35,843 bases of DNA from an uncultured Bacteroidia bacterium (GTDB lineage: Bacteria; Bacteroidota; Bacteroidia; Bacteroidales; Prolixibacteraceae). The notes under the pieces were generated by a model. The model ran no database searches, was not told where the DNA came from, and saw only the letters and a list, made by a program, of their open reading frames with translations. Where the stretch lies: positions 1 through 35,843 of the forward strand of contig CAIXZH010000002.1 of assembly GCA_903923905.1 (NCBI GenBank). Direction: 5' to 3'. A program made the translations under genes and the position numbers. Below, in pieces: positions 17,923 to 26,789 of the stretch. The number at the start of each line of letters is the position of its first letter. Positions within the stretch are counted from its first letter, which is position 1.

Positions 17923-19935
17923 ATGGAAACCCCCGAAATTGTTAAAAATGATCCTTACCTCGAACCTTTTAAAGCCGACTTCATCCGCTGGAAAGAGAAA
18001 TTAAAGGTAAAAGAGGCCGAAATACTGGATGGGAAATCGCTTAAGGACTTTGCTTCCGGGCATCTTTACTTTGGCCTTTTCCGTACGAATTCCGGATGGA
18101 TCATCCGCGAATGGGCCCCCAATGCAACTGAAATCTATTTAATCGGGACCTTCAACGATTGGCATGAACGGAGTGATTTCAGGTTTACAAATATTGGAAA
18201 CGGTTGTTGGGAACTACATCTAAACGAAAGCAGAATATCTCATGGAGATCTCTACGCCCTTTCTGTAATTTGGAATAATGGGCATGGGAAAAGGATTCCT
18301 GCCTGGGCTCGCAGGGCTGTCCAGGATGACCATACCAAAATATTTAATGCCCAGGTATGGTCACCGGAGGTTCATTACAGCTGGCAAAACAGCGGGTTTA
18401 TCCGTCAGGAAGAAGCCCCAATTATCTATGAGGCCCACATTGGGATGAGCGGTGAAGAACCCAGAGTGCATACCTTTAATGAATTCAGAACAGATATACT
18501 CCCCAGAATCAAAGCAGGGGGATATAACACCCTCCAGTTGATGGCAATTCCCGAACACCCTTATTACGGAAGTTTTGGATACCACATTTCAAGCTTTTTT
18601 GCAGCTTCCTCGCGATTCGGAACTCCGGAGGAGCTCAAACAGCTAATCGATGAAGCACATGGAATGGGAATTTCAGTCATAATGGATATTGTCCATTCAC
18701 ATGCCGTAAAAAATGTAGTTGAAGGGTTGGGAAGCTATGATGGAACCCGTTACCAGTTTTTTCATGACGGAACCAGAGGTGAACACCCCGCATGGGATTC
18801 CTATTGTTTTAATTACAATAAGAATGAAGTCCTCCATTTCCTTTTGTCGAACATCCGTTTCTGGCTCGAAGAGTACAAATTTGATGGCTTTCGTTTCGAT
18901 GGCGTGACCAGCATGCTCTATTTCGATCACGGCCTTGGAAAAGCGTTTACCAATTACGGAGACTATTTCACTCCCAATATTGATGATGATGCAATTGTTT
19001 ACTTTAAGCTCGCGAATCAACTCATCCATGATTTGAATCCAAAGGCTCTCTCAATAGCAGAAGATATGAGTGGTCTTCCCGGTCTGGCAGCTCCACTTGA
19101 ATCGGGGGGCCTGGGATTTGACTATCGCATGTCAATGGGAGTACCGGACTATTGGATCAAACTGATCAAGGATCAAAAAGACGAAGATTGGAATGTTGGA
19201 CAGATCTTCCATGAGCTGACCAGTCACCGGGCCGATGAAAAGGTGGTCAGCTATGCCGAAAGTCATGACCAGGCGATGGTAGGTGATAAAACAATAATAT
19301 TCAGACTTTTAGATAAGGAGATGTACTTTAGTATGCGCAAGGATCAGCCAAATCTTGCGGTTGATCGTGGTATTGCTCTTCATAAGATGATACGGCTTGC
19401 TACGTTAACTTGTGCAGGAGGCGCCTATCTAAACTTTATGGGAAATGAATTTGGCCATCCCGAATGGATCGATTTCCCGCGCGAAGGGAATGGCTGGTCC
19501 TATCAACATGCCCGCAGGATATGGAGCATCGCTGAAAATCCCGAACTTCGGTTCCATTGGTTACTCGATTTTGACCGGGATATGATCAACCTTGTTAAAA
19601 ACGAAAGGCTTCTTGAAGAACCTTATGTCCAGTGGATTACCGACAATCAGCCCGACCAGGTGCTTGCCTACAGGCGAAAGGATCTCCTCTTTATTTTCAA
19701 TTTCAACCCGTATAAATCGTTCGAAGGGTATGGGATACAAATTGAGCCTTCCAAATTCAGTATAATTCTCCAAACTGATGCTCATGCCTTTGGCGGATTT
19801 AACCGAATCGATGACCGGATGACCTATTATTCAATTCCTGAAGGGGGACTTGGGTCAACACACTATCTCAAAATTTATCTTCCGGCAAGAACAGCTATTG
19901 TCTTAAAAAAACAGCCCTACCGAAGTGTCCGCTAA
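17923..19935 (+). CDS. glgB: 1,4-alpha-glucan (glycogen) branching enzyme
   Basis: The enzyme cuts alpha-1,4 glucan chains and rejoins them as alpha-1,6 branches. The 670-residue protein has an N-terminal CBM48-type domain (about 50-150, with IREWAPNATEIYLIGTFNDW), a GH13 barrel (about 160-540) and an amylase-type C-terminal beta domain. The active-site residues are present: the nucleophile Asp326 in DGFRFDG, the acid/base Glu380 in IAEDMSG, and His448-Asp449 in YAESHDQ. DIVHSH (255-260) is also conserved. The pattern fits subfamily GH13_8, the eukaryote-like form common in Bacteroidota. The stop overlaps the start of the following kinase (TAATG), indicating coupled translation. No glycogen synthase or phosphorylase is nearby. 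Confidence 0.95.
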   Translation: METPEIVKNDPYLEPFKADFIRWKEKLKVKEAEILDGKSLKDFASGHLYFGLFRTNSGWIIREWAPNATEIYLIGTFNDWHERSDFRFTNIGNGCWELHLNESRISHGDLYALSVIWNNGHGKRIPAWARRAVQDDHTKIFNAQVWSPEVHYSWQNSGFIRQEEAPIIYEAHIGMSGEEPRVHTFNEFRTDILPRIKAGGYNTLQLMAIPEHPYYGSFGYHISSFFAASSRFGTPEELKQLIDEAHGMGISVIMDIVHSHAVKNVVEGLGSYDGTRYQFFHDGTRGEHPAWDSYCFNYNKNEVLHFLLSNIRFWLEEYKFDGFRFDGVTSMLYFDHGLGKAFTNYGDYFTPNIDDDAIVYFKLANQLIHDLNPKALSIAEDMSGLPGLAAPLESGGLGFDYRMSMGVPDYWIKLIKDQKDEDWNVGQIFHELTSHRADEKVVSYAESHDQAMVGDKTIIFRLLDKEMYFSMRKDQPNLAVDRGIALHKMIRLATLTCAGGAYLNFMGNEFGHPEWIDFPREGNGWSYQHARRIWSIAENPELRFHWLLDFDRDMINLVKNERLLEEPYVQWITDNQPDQVLAYRRKDLLFIFNFNPYKSFEGYGIQIEPSKFSIILQTDAHAFGGFNRIDDRMTYYSIPEGGLGSTHYLKIYLPARTAIVLKKQPYRSVR

Positions 19936-20867
19936 TGAGAATATTTACAATTGGGGAAACGACTTACGACATTTTATTTCGAAATGGTCAGCCTGCAGGT
20001 TCCTGCAGCGGAGGGAGTGCCTACAACTCAGCGATCTCGCTGGGAAGATGTGGATTACCTGTTAGTCTGATCTCCACTTTCGGCAATGATACAGTTGGAG
20101 ATCTCTCGCATGACTTCCTTACAATGAATGGAGTAGACTGCCGATTCATAAAGCGATTTGATGGCAGGTCACGTGTGGCTCTGGCGTTTTTCGATCATGA
20201 GAATAATGCAGATTACTCATTTTATCCGGCATCAATGGATGTTTATCCTGAATATCCCTCATTACAAAAGGGTGATATACTGTTGGTTGGTTCTTCATTT
20301 GCTCTACGGAATAATGGAAGGGAAAGTCTGCTCAATTTTTTGGAACAGGCCAGGGATCTTGGGTGCATTACCATTTATGATCCGAATGCACGCCAATGCA
20401 TGACAAAAAATCCTGAGCTCCTCCAAAAGATCATCCAAAATATGTCGCTAGCCACCATCATCAAAGGTTCAGACCAGGATTTCAGGAATATCTTTGGATG
20501 CAAGGATGGAGAAAGTGCTTATTCCAAAATCAGAGAATCAGGTGATAAAATCCTGATTTATACACGCGGGGCAGAGGGAGCCGAACTGTTTACTCCTGAT
20601 TTCCACCTTGAAATACCAGCCAGAAAAACAGATGTCATCAGTACCATTGGAGCCGGTGACAATTTTTCAGCCGGAATTGTTTTTGGATTATTTCAAAAAC
20701 TGAAAAGCAAACGAACATGGAAAGATTTAACCACTGAGGAATGGGAAGAGATTATGAGCTTTGGAACCCTTTTTGCTTCAGCGGTTTGTGCTTCATCCCA
20801 GAATTATCTTCCGGAGGAGTTTGGGAAAAGGCTGAGATTAGAGGTAAATGAAAAAATGAATGAATGA
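19935..20867 (+). CDS. PfkB/ribokinase-family sugar kinase
   Basis: A 310-residue cytoplasmic kinase of the PfkB family, probably acting on a sugar such as fructose. The N-terminal substrate-side motif appears as GSCSGGSAYNSAISLGRCG (22-40). The C-terminal signature, with the anion hole and catalytic base, is TIGAGDNFSAGI with Asp242. The ATG overlaps the glgB stop by one base, so expression is tied to glgB. The coupling suggests a role in sugar supply to or from storage glucan, but the substrate cannot be read from the sequence. Length and motifs are complete. Confidence 0.88.
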   Translation: MRIFTIGETTYDILFRNGQPAGSCSGGSAYNSAISLGRCGLPVSLISTFGNDTVGDLSHDFLTMNGVDCRFIKRFDGRSRVALAFFDHENNADYSFYPASMDVYPEYPSLQKGDILLVGSSFALRNNGRESLLNFLEQARDLGCITIYDPNARQCMTKNPELLQKIIQNMSLATIIKGSDQDFRNIFGCKDGESAYSKIRESGDKILIYTRGAEGAELFTPDFHLEIPARKTDVISTIGAGDNFSAGIVFGLFQKLKSKRTWKDLTTEEWEEIMSFGTLFASAVCASSQNYLPEEFGKRLRLEVNEKMNE

Positions 20868-20937
20868 ATCCACTTTATTTCGTCAATTTTTCTTATATTT
20901 CGATAAAAGTTCATACCCTATTTAATAGTTTAATAAC

Positions 20938-21132
20938 ATGAAGAAAAACGAGGAAAAAACAAGTGTTCTTTTTCTTGAGAACGGGCCTATTCAAGTGACC
21001 GGAACCCTCAAAATTTCTGGACAGTACGGTGAGAAAGAGTCAAAAGACCCGGTTTATTTCTGTCGCTGCGGCGGATCAAAAAATAAGCCTTATTGTGATG
21101 GTTCACACCGGACAGATGGATTTAAAGGTTAG
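20938..21132 (+). CDS. CDGSH iron-sulfur domain protein
   Basis: A 64-residue protein consisting of one CDGSH domain. The cluster motif CRCGGSKNKPYCDGSH provides three cysteines and one histidine that bind a [2Fe-2S] cluster in the known family. Nothing else is attached: no signal peptide, no membrane segment. It may act as a dimer in redox or iron-sulfur handling, as inferred for the family. It lies 70 bp after the sugar kinase on the same strand. An 8-bp inverted repeat at 21178-21205 lies downstream without a T-run. Confidence 0.9.
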   Translation: MKKNEEKTSVLFLENGPIQVTGTLKISGQYGEKESKDPVYFCRCGGSKNKPYCDGSHRTDGFKG

Positions 21133-21322
21133 AACAGCATTCTGTTGCTAATTCTAAATGCCAGATTTATTGGTTCTTTCAAAAGGCAACTACGTGGCTT
21201 TTGAAGACTTAAAGGCTCCTATAAACGTTGTGATCACCCCCCTCATCGAATGAATTTCTTATCAGGAAGCGGGTGTGTGTTTGTTCCATTAAGACTCTTT
21301 TAGTTAATTATTTGCCATATAT

Positions 21323-24091
21323 TTAACGACTTGCCATTTTAAAATAATCGCGAATTAGTTTCTTCAGCAAATTCAGATCAAGAGGTTTAGCAATATAATC
21401 ATTGCATCCTGCCTCTAATGCCTTTTCCCGATCGCCAATCAGTCCAAAAGCGGTTTGTGCGATAATAATGATGTCCTTGTTAAATTGCCTTATTTGACGA
21501 GTGGCTTCATATCCGTTTAATCCCGGCATTTGAATATCCATAAGCACCAAATCAATATCCGGATTATTACGGCACGTTTCAACGGCTTCAACTCCTGAAT
21601 TGGCGATTAACACCTCTTTGCGAAATGGATTTACCAGAATTGTAATCAGCTTCTCGGATATTTCGTCGTCCTCTGCAATTAATATTTTCAATTTTTTATT
21701 CAGAGTCTCTTTCCCTTCACCTAAACCAACCTCTTCAACAGAAACTTTTTCTTCCAGTCTGGTAATATACGGAAGAGTGAAATAAAAGGTTGAGCCTTTT
21801 CCCGGTTCGCTTTCCAACCATATCTTTCCTCCTAACATTTCGACATATGCCTTTGTAATAGTCAGTCCAAGTCCGGCTCCCTGAAAGGCTCTTTTATCGC
21901 TAATGTCGGCCTGTATAAAACGCTCAAAGATTGCCTGTTGCCTGTCCTGAAGAATCCCAATGCCAGTATCCCGGACGAAAAATTCAAGATTTGAACCTTT
22001 TTTTACGTATCCGAGTTCTATTGAGCCATTATCGCAGAATTTAATTGCATTCTTTACAAGGTTGGTAAGAATCGCAAATACTTTTTCTCGATCTGTTTTA
22101 ATGATTGACTCTTTTGAAGACAGGGAATTTCTAAGGGAAAACTGCAACCCTTTTCTTTCAACTTCCGGCTTAAAAAAGGTATAAATGTATTCAATCTGCT
22201 CATTAATATTCGATTCCTGAACACCAACTTTCATCTGTCCCGATTCAATTTTGGAAATATCGATGATATCATTGATGATGTTCAGCATACGAACTCCGCT
22301 GTTCGCTATTATTCGAATATATTCCTGTTGTTCTTCACCAGACAGTTTAGGTTCTTGCAATAATCTGGCAAACCCCAGGATACCATTCATGGGAGTTCGT
22401 ATTTCGTGACTCATATTTGCCAGAAATGCTGATTTTAATCGGTCGTTCTCCTCTGCTTTTTCCTTTGCACTGACAAGCTCTGCCTCTGCCTGCTTCTGCC
22501 TGGTGATATCAATAGCTGTCCCCTGGGTGCCAATAAGGTTTCCATGCTGATCGGCAAGTGGAATAGCGTTGAAAAGCAGTGTAAGTTCCTTTCCATCCTT
22601 AGTAATATGATTGGTTTCATACTCCGATGCGGATTCTCCTTCGAGATTCCTGGCAAATTCTTCTAAATCTCTTTTATAAATCTCCGAAGGGAGAAAAGCG
22701 CTGAAAGATTTACCCAGCATTTCATCTAGTTTATATCCGTGAGTTTTTTCCCAGGCAGGATTCAAATAGGTAAACCGGCCGTTTGAATCACATTTCCAGA
22801 TAAGTTCCTGTGCCGTTTCCACGAGGCTGCGGTACTTACGTTCACTTTCGTGCAGGGCAATCTCAGCAAGCTTACGATTGGTGATATCCACAAATACTTC
22901 CAGGACAGCCTTATCCCCTTTAAAAACCATTCCGGAGTGGCTGACTTCAAAGATTTTCTTATTAAACACACCTTTAATTTCAAGGATTCTGGTCTCCCCG
23001 ATGTTAATTCCAGATTGCAATGGGCAACCGGAACATTGCGATTTATCATCGCAAAACAGTTCCCAGCATTTTTTACCTAATCCTTCTGTACCTAAAAATT
23101 GTTTTAGATTTTCACTTAGGAAAAGGATATTTCCATGCTTATCAACAATATCCATTCCAAAAGGTATGGTTCGTAACAAGGTATTATTGAATTCGTTGCT
23201 TATATAAAGATCCTCTTCGGCCTGTTTACGGCGGGTAATGTCGTAGACTAATCCGTTTACAGAAATGATTTTTCCTGCTTCATCTTTTACCCACGAAATT
23301 CGTTCTTCGACCCACCGTATTGCGTTATCTTTTCGGATTATCCGGTAAGTAAGAACCAATTTCTTCATGGTATTCATCGCTTCCCTGGAATCTTCAAGCA
23401 CTCTTTCCTTATCCTCGGGATGAATCGAATTCAGCCATAAAACCGGATTCTCAAGCCATTCCTTCACCGTATAACCGAAGATGTTTTCAATCGCCTTGTT
23501 TATATAAATTGTCTTTGTGGAATATGGGTCGGCCTCAAAAACCACCTCGTTTAAATTTTCGGCAAGGTTCCTGTATTTCTCTGCAGATTTCCAAAGCGTA
23601 TTTTCAATTTGTTTATTTTTGGTGATATCGCGTACAAACACAATGAATCGCCCCCCTTCAAATTTCCGGTACTTAACGCTGACCTCAACATCCATAAGGC
23701 TTCCGTCCTTTCGGCGGTGGAATGTTTCAAAACAATCATCGCCATGCAGAACGACCTTTTGCAATCGATCGGTCAATTCTTCAGCCGATCCAGAAGCTTC
23801 GAGATCGGTTGCCCGCATCGATATTAACTCCTTTTCTGTGTAACCACTCATCCTGCAATAGGTTTCATTGACTTCCAGTAAACATCCTTCTTCATCAAGC
23901 AACCAGAAACCATCCTTGGTGTCCAGAGGATTAGAGTTGTGCGAATCCACTGTTGGTTGAAATTTAGTTTCCTGCTTTTGGTAATCAGCAATTCCCCAAT
24001 CAAATAAGGTAGTCTTTAACAAATCATTCTCCTGCCGCAATTCCTTATTTTTTCTTAATAGTTCGTCTTTGTATTTACCGGGATCTTTCAT
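21323..24091 (-). CDS. Soluble hybrid histidine kinase with four PAS domains
   Basis: A 922-residue sensor kinase with no membrane segment, so it senses in the cytoplasm. An N-terminal coiled stretch precedes PAS domains at about 55-160, 165-292, 295-410 and 415-535. HisKA follows with the phospho-accepting His562 (MSHEIRTPMNG). The ATPase domain spans about 665-775 (N-box NLVKNAIKF, DTGIGI, GAGLGLTI). A C-terminal receiver (801-918) carries Asp852 and Lys902. The third PAS holds a cysteine cluster, C342, C347, C353 and C356 (KCWELFC...QCSGCP). This could bind metal or sense redox state; that is inference. No output regulator or HPt gene is adjacent, so the partner is unknown. No terminator is evident in the 190 bp after it. 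Confidence 0.93.
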   Translation of the reverse strand: MKDPGKYKDELLRKNKELRQENDLLKTTLFDWGIADYQKQETKFQPTVDSHNSNPLDTKDGFWLLDEEGCLLEVNETYCRMSGYTEKELISMRATDLEASGSAEELTDRLQKVVLHGDDCFETFHRRKDGSLMDVEVSVKYRKFEGGRFIVFVRDITKNKQIENTLWKSAEKYRNLAENLNEVVFEADPYSTKTIYINKAIENIFGYTVKEWLENPVLWLNSIHPEDKERVLEDSREAMNTMKKLVLTYRIIRKDNAIRWVEERISWVKDEAGKIISVNGLVYDITRRKQAEEDLYISNEFNNTLLRTIPFGMDIVDKHGNILFLSENLKQFLGTEGLGKKCWELFCDDKSQCSGCPLQSGINIGETRILEIKGVFNKKIFEVSHSGMVFKGDKAVLEVFVDITNRKLAEIALHESERKYRSLVETAQELIWKCDSNGRFTYLNPAWEKTHGYKLDEMLGKSFSAFLPSEIYKRDLEEFARNLEGESASEYETNHITKDGKELTLLFNAIPLADQHGNLIGTQGTAIDITRQKQAEAELVSAKEKAEENDRLKSAFLANMSHEIRTPMNGILGFARLLQEPKLSGEEQQEYIRIIANSGVRMLNIINDIIDISKIESGQMKVGVQESNINEQIEYIYTFFKPEVERKGLQFSLRNSLSSKESIIKTDREKVFAILTNLVKNAIKFCDNGSIELGYVKKGSNLEFFVRDTGIGILQDRQQAIFERFIQADISDKRAFQGAGLGLTITKAYVEMLGGKIWLESEPGKGSTFYFTLPYITRLEEKVSVEEVGLGEGKETLNKKLKILIAEDDEISEKLITILVNPFRKEVLIANSGVEAVETCRNNPDIDLVLMDIQMPGLNGYEATRQIRQFNKDIIIIAQTAFGLIGDREKALEAGCNDYIAKPLDLNLLKKLIRDYFKMASR

Positions 24092-24260
24092 AACGACTGG
24101 TTACATTATAATGAATACACCAGAAAAGTAATATTAATCCGGGATCCTGGGTTCACCCGGATAAATGTCTTGGATGGTTGCCTGCAAATTAAATTCATTT
24201 TCATACAGGTAATAGGCTTGAGGGCACTGTATACTGTAAATTTACATCGTTTTTTACAAT

Positions 24261-24288
24261 TCCCGACTATCAGACCGGGATTTTTTTT
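24261..24288 (+). terminator. Orphan plus-strand terminator-like hairpin
   Basis: TCCCG (24261-24265) pairs with CGGGA (24276-24280) across a 10-nt loop and is followed by T8. The stem is short. No plus-strand gene ends upstream; the nearest is the CDGSH gene 3 kb away. It could therefore end a small RNA starting after about 24100. Confidence 0.4.
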
Positions 24289-24364
24289 GGTGCTATTAAA
24301 CTACGCGTGTGTAATATGAAGAATGCGCTGATAGTTCTGCACCGTTGAGTACAATTGGTAAAAG

Positions 24365-24386
24365 GGTACCGGCAAAACTTTGCCGG
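24365..24386 (-). terminator. Possible terminator of the B12-type radical SAM gene
   Basis: CCGGCAAA (24369-24376) and TTTGCCGG (24379-24386) are exact complements. On the minus strand the hairpin is followed by a short T-rich stretch (24365-24360). It lies 42 bp after the gene's stop. Confidence 0.45.
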
Positions 24387-24427
24387 GAGACATTCACGTT
24401 TATAGGAACCAGGTTAGAAAAAAATAT

Positions 24428-26626
24428 TCATAACATCAGTAATCCACTTTCTCTTAAGTGTTTGATCATTGGACTATTCCAGAAGAGCACAAAATCGGCG
24501 CCAGTTTGCTCTTCGAAGCATTTCTCCAATTCACCATAAGTGATCTGTTCAGGATTCATGGCTAAGATTTCAGGAAGCCGTTCCAATAACCAATTTCCTT
24601 CCTCAAGTTTCAGTTGTATGATCAGATTTTGCTTTTTATTAGAAAAAGTAAGTTCAGCCATTTCGTAAGATTTGTTTTTCTTCTTCCGGGTATAATACCG
24701 GATGGAGGGAACCCCGCCTAACCAGACAATTTTAACACTCGAACTGACCGCTTCATATTCCTGATTCGCTATTGTTTGCCTGATCAGATCGGGTTGAATG
24801 CTGGTCCGGGGAATTTTAAAGTCGAACCACTCAGACAGCTGAATATCGAAGCCAATGCCATGCATATAATTATAGAGCAATTTCCGGAGACCTTCGCTGA
24901 AAAGTTCATGGTTTGCTCCTGTAGGATCACTATGGATCAGGTCATTGTTGGCAAAGGTTCCGGGTTGCTTATTTTCAATGATCACCTTAAACTGAGAAGG
25001 ATTTAGACCTACCGGACTGTGAGCAGTCATGGCGAACTGGTGCCAGAATCCGGACTGAATTACTCCGGCTTCGAAAAGCTGTCTGACAACCTCCAAAGAA
25101 TCAATGGTTTCCTGAACAGTTTGGGTAGGAAAACCGTACATCAGATAGGTATGTACCATAATGCCGGCCCTTGTGAAATTTTCGGTCACTTTGGCCACTT
25201 TGGCAATACTTACCCCTTTGTTGATCATTCCAAGCAACCGGTCCGAAGCCACTTCCAATCCGCCTGAAACAGCAATACAACCTGATTCTTTGAGTAAAAA
25301 ACAGAGATCATAGGAAAAGCTTTTTTCGAACCGGATATTGGTCCACCACACCACTGTGACTTTCCTTCGGATAATTTCCAACGCAAGAGCCTTCATCAGA
25401 GCAGGAGGTGCCGCTTCGTCGACAAAATGAAACCCTATCTGGCCTGTCTGCCGAATAATCTCTTCAATGCGGTTACATAAAACCTGAACGGTGTTGGGTT
25501 CATAACGACCGATGTAATCGAGTGAAGTGTCGCAGAAGGTACATCGGCTCCAGTAGCAGCCATGAGCCAGGGTGAGTTTATTCCAGCGCCCATCACTCCA
25601 TAACCGGTGCATCGGATTTGCCATTTCGATGACTGAAAGGTAGGCGTCGAGTTTGAAATCGCTGTAATCAGGAGTTCCGGTTTCGAACTGCGGAAAATCT
25701 TTCTTCGTTGACCCGTTCAAATAAATTACCTGACCATTTTTGCGCGTGAAAGTCCGTTTGAGGTCAGTAAGGTCGCGAATCCCATCCAGATATTCAATCA
25801 GGTTTAAAAGTGGAGCTTCGCCATCATCAAGGGTAATAAAATCGAGATAATTGAAAACTCGCGGCTCGGTCAGCGAACGCAATTCAGTGTTTGGAAAGCC
25901 CCCACCCATTACAATTTTTATCTCCGGAAAATACTTTTTGATCCATTGTCCGCATTTCAGGGCACTATACAGATTCCCGGGAAAGGGAACCGAAAGAGCA
26001 ACCAGTACTGGTCTGAAAAGTTCGATTTTTTCCTTTAATAACCGAAGCAGAAAGGTATCTGTAAAGCTGTCTGGCGCAAGCAATGCCTGGTCAATCTCCC
26101 TGAAATCCGATGCTGACCTACCCAGCCGTTCCGCATAACGACTAAAGCCAAAATGAGGATCAATGGCTTCCTTTATCAGATCCGAAAGATCCTCAAGAAA
26201 CAGGGTTGCCAGATGTTTTGCTTTATCATGGATTCCCAGGCTTCCAAAAGCCCACTCCAGATCTTCCGTATTCGCAAATCTTGAGGCCTCGGGTAAAAAA
26301 TCACGATTGCAAATCAGGTGAGCCAGAAGTCTGTTCTTTCCCTGTAAAAAAGAGATTACCTGATCGATCGTCTCAACATACCTGTTGCGGAGATTAAAAA
26401 TCCGCTTCCCATTATTTGATAACTCAAGGTTTTTAATGTTAATTTCCTGAAAAAGTGATCTAAGTCCATCCGAAGAAAACAAGGCTAAAATCGTTTCTAT
26501 TCCCAGATCGCACTGGTATGACACAATAGATCTGGTATTTAAAAACCCCTTGAGATAAGCCGTTGCGGGATAGGGAGTATTCAATTGGGTAAAAGGCGGT
26601 GTAATCAGCAGCACTTTTGTTGTCAC
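24428..26626 (-). CDS. B12-binding-type radical SAM protein with CX4CX2C motif
   Basis: A 732-residue cytoplasmic protein. The region up to about 280 resembles the cobalamin-binding half of B12 radical SAM enzymes (LALSVPFPGN and IKIVMGGGFPN, then DDGEAPLLNLIEYL), but I see no DxHxxG cobalt-ligand motif. The radical SAM core begins at about 350. Its cluster cysteines C357, C362 and C365 in GCYWSRCTFC give CX4CX2C rather than CX3CX2C; the codons confirm the extra residue. Later landmarks are FVDEAAPP, GLEVASDRLLGMINKG and MYGFPTQT. A C-terminal region of about 200 residues is of unknown type. It is transcribed divergently from the MEMO1-AMMECR1 fusion across 163 bp. The substrate is unknown; a role in the adjacent system is possible. 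Confidence 0.88.
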   Translation of the reverse strand: MTTKVLLITPPFTQLNTPYPATAYLKGFLNTRSIVSYQCDLGIETILALFSSDGLRSLFQEINIKNLELSNNGKRIFNLRNRYVETIDQVISFLQGKNRLLAHLICNRDFLPEASRFANTEDLEWAFGSLGIHDKAKHLATLFLEDLSDLIKEAIDPHFGFSRYAERLGRSASDFREIDQALLAPDSFTDTFLLRLLKEKIELFRPVLVALSVPFPGNLYSALKCGQWIKKYFPEIKIVMGGGFPNTELRSLTEPRVFNYLDFITLDDGEAPLLNLIEYLDGIRDLTDLKRTFTRKNGQVIYLNGSTKKDFPQFETGTPDYSDFKLDAYLSVIEMANPMHRLWSDGRWNKLTLAHGCYWSRCTFCDTSLDYIGRYEPNTVQVLCNRIEEIIRQTGQIGFHFVDEAAPPALMKALALEIIRRKVTVVWWTNIRFEKSFSYDLCFLLKESGCIAVSGGLEVASDRLLGMINKGVSIAKVAKVTENFTRAGIMVHTYLMYGFPTQTVQETIDSLEVVRQLFEAGVIQSGFWHQFAMTAHSPVGLNPSQFKVIIENKQPGTFANNDLIHSDPTGANHELFSEGLRKLLYNYMHGIGFDIQLSEWFDFKIPRTSIQPDLIRQTIANQEYEAVSSSVKIVWLGGVPSIRYYTRKKKNKSYEMAELTFSNKKQNLIIQLKLEEGNWLLERLPEILAMNPEQITYGELEKCFEEQTGADFVLFWNSPMIKHLRESGLLML

Positions 26627-26789
26627 AGGTAAAATTTTAACGATTTGTAAAAGTAATGCATAGTATCCTTAGATCTTCTCCTTGAATCCTATAAACGAAA
26701 AATATTGATTTCGGGTCCTTAAAAAAATTGGTACAGTACAATACATCAATCGAAAATATAGTAACTTTATATAACTAATGCCTTGAGCC

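Larger units (their letters stand above)
24092..24427. other. Gene-free stretch between the histidine kinase and the B12-type radical SAM gene
   Basis: No ORF is convincing here. The stretch holds an inverted repeat ATCCGGG/CCCGGAT (24137-24143, 24156-24162), a perfect 12-bp palindrome TGTAAATTTACA (24235-24246), a plus-strand terminator-like hairpin at 24261-24288 and a compact hairpin at 24369-24386. The density of structured elements is higher than in other gaps of this window, apart from the 1-490 array. Confidence 0.5.

Noticed and set aside
21178-21205. Terminator after the CDGSH gene
   Set aside because: An 8-bp stem (TTCAAAAG/CTTTTGAA) exists, but neither strand has a T-run after it.
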